DNA of 7,020 nt from Xanthobacteraceae bacterium (GTDB taxonomy: Bacteria > Pseudomonadota > Alphaproteobacteria > Rhizobiales > Xanthobacteraceae): contig JASHRR010000060.1 in the NCBI GenBank assembly GCA_030037185.1, positions 1 to 7,020 on the forward strand, given 5' to 3'. The notes under the pieces are model-generated. The model did no database searches. It had not been told where the DNA came from and was given only the letters and a program-made list of their open reading frames with translations. Of this stretch, positions 6,262-7,020 are shown in pieces (positions within the stretch are counted from its first letter, which is position 1; each line of letters opens with the position of its first letter). The position numbers and the translations under genes were made by a program.

Positions 6262-6284
6262 GGCGCGGGCATCCTGCCGGCGCT
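6262..6284. terminator. Candidate bidirectional terminator hairpin between convergent genes
   Basis: In the 37-base gap, GCGCGGGCA at 6263-6271 pairs with TGCCGGCGC at 6275-6283 around a three-base TCC loop. This gives eight G-C/A-T pairs with one internal G-G mismatch, and one outer G-T pair is possible. It is the strongest hairpin I found in the window and lies exactly between the two stop codons. No T-tract follows on either strand, so it would act as a non-canonical or Rho-assisted terminator or as an mRNA 3' stabiliser. Confidence 0.45.
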
Positions 6285-6291
6285 CCAGCGT

Positions 6292-6921
6292 TCAGGGCAT
6301 CGGTATTTCCTGCACCTTCTTTGGCACGTCATAACCTTTGCGCACGGCCGGCCGATTGGCGATCGTCACGTACCAGCGTTTGACGTTGGCGAACTGGTTG
6401 AGGTCGATGGTCTGCCACTCGAAGCGGGAAACCCATGGCCAGATCGCAATGTCGGCCACCGAATAGTCGTCGGCGACGAATTGGCGATCGGCCAGCCGGC
6501 GATCGAGGACGCCATAGAGGCGCGCGGCCTCTTTGAGATAGCGCTCCTCCGCATAAGGCGCCTTGCCCTTGTTGTATTTCACGAAGTGGTGGACTTGACC
6601 GAACATCGGGCCGGGGCCGCCCATTTGCCACATCAGCCATTCGATGACGCGGTAGCGCTTGCGCTTGTCGGTGGGCAGCAGTTTGCCGGCCTTCTCGGCG
6701 AGATAAAGCAGGATCGCGCCCGACTCCATCAGGCTGAAATTATCATCCCGGTCAACGATTGCCGGAATGCGGTTATTGGGGCTGATCTTGAGAAACTCCG
6801 GCTTGAACTGTTCATCCTTGCCAATATCGACCGCATGCACCTCGTAGGGAATACCGAGTTCCTCGAGTGCGATGGAAGCCTTGCGGCCGTTGGGCGTGGT
6901 CCAGGTGTAGAGATCGATCAC
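6292..6921 (-). CDS. YfcG-type glutathione S-transferase / disulfide-bond oxidoreductase
   Basis: This cytoplasmic, dimeric thioredoxin-fold protein belongs to the Nu-class group typified by E. coli YfcG, which reduces disulfides using glutathione and has little classical transferase activity. From the GTG at 6921 it has 209 residues. The N-terminal thioredoxin-like domain (1-80) has TPNG (9-12), the cis-proline in NNRIPAIVD (49-57) and the glutathione-binding ESGAI (66-70). The helical C-terminal domain has EWLMWQMGGPGPMFGQ (94-109), with HHF (111-113) and PYAEERY (122-128), then YSVADIAIWPWV (153-164). These blocks follow YfcG closely, and with this start T9 and N11 fall at the same numbers as the active-site residues of YfcG. 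AAGGA at 6931-6935 is 9 bases before the GTG. The frame also opens at ATG 6951 (ten extra residues, AGGGG upstream) and at 6993; these are less family-like. It converges on the ModA-like gene. Physiological substrate is unknown. Confidence 0.93.
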   Translation of the reverse strand: MIDLYTWTTPNGRKASIALEELGIPYEVHAVDIGKDEQFKPEFLKISPNNRIPAIVDRDDNFSLMESGAILLYLAEKAGKLLPTDKRKRYRVIEWLMWQMGGPGPMFGQVHHFVKYNKGKAPYAEERYLKEAARLYGVLDRRLADRQFVADDYSVADIAIWPWVSRFEWQTIDLNQFANVKRWYVTIANRPAVRKGYDVPKKVQEIPMP

Positions 6922-6930
6922 GATTGCAGG

Positions 6931-6935
6931 TCCTT
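6931..6935 (-). promoter_or_regulatory. Ribosome binding site supporting the GTG start of the YfcG-like gene
   Basis: On the - strand AAGGA ends 9 bases before the GTG whose first base is 6921. Together with the exact register with YfcG this favours the GTG over the upstream ATG at 6951. Confidence 0.55.
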
Positions 6936-7020
6936 GCCGACTGATTAACATGGGATCGTCACCCCTGCGTATATCAATTCTTTCTCCAATCAAGTACCTG
7001 TGGTCGAGAGTGCCGGTCGC

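Noticed and set aside
6217..6948. A 243-residue open frame on the + strand, antisense to the YfcG-like gene
   Set aside because: It lies opposite a gene with clear family motifs, resembles no protein family, and is explained by GC-rich codon structure.
6952..7020. A promoter for the YfcG-like gene in the less GC-rich right edge
   Set aside because: On the - strand TTGATT and GATATA are visible but only about 12 bases apart, too close for a sigma-70 promoter; no better pair was found.
1..7020. A defence, mobile-element, CRISPR or other novel multi-gene system
   Set aside because: No nuclease, transposase, integrase, toxin-antitoxin pair, direct-repeat array or composition shift was seen; the genes are ordinary chromosomal types.

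Overview
The window is a GC-rich, densely coding chromosomal segment. ArgB, EngB and the signal-less ModA-like protein all read like versions from Alphaproteobacteria of the Bradyrhizobium/Rhodopseudomonas group. That placement rests on remembered family resemblance, not on a search. I see no insertion sequence, integrase, tRNA, rRNA, CRISPR array or origin.

Layout. The left third is a housekeeping block on the + strand: the 3' part of engB (ribosome-assembly GTPase), a small DUF423 membrane protein, and argB (acetylglutamate kinase, second step of arginine synthesis). A gene-free stretch of about 305 bases follows. Next come two + strand genes for probable exported proteins: a DUF1194 von Willebrand A-like protein with an intact metal-ion site and a Tat-like signal, and an NHL-type beta-propeller resembling peptidyl-hydroxyglycine amidating lyase (PAL). 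The propeller ends 13 bases from the convergent end of an MFS transporter on the - strand. The MFS gene is divergent, across 87 bases, from a ModA-like substrate-binding domain protein that has no visible signal peptide. That gene converges on a YfcG-type glutathione transferase / disulfide oxidoreductase on the - strand, with a strong hairpin between the two stops. The last roughly 100 bases are the upstream region of the transferase gene.

How the genes relate. engB, the DUF423 gene and argB are closely spaced and could share a transcript, although their functions are unrelated. The DUF1194 and propeller genes are co-directional, 93 bases apart, and both products probably act outside the cytoplasm, so they may be co-expressed. 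The right third is a set of alternating single genes (transport, ligand binding, thiol redox) with no evident shared pathway.

I find no convincing novel multi-gene system. The points most worth a second look are the propeller that keeps the PAL fold signature but has changed key active-site positions, the uncharacterised DUF1194 protein, the orphan binding protein without a secretion signal, and the compact hairpins at the two convergent gene ends. Several start codons (argB, DUF1194, propeller, transferase) were chosen away from the longest reading frame, with reasons given in each entry.
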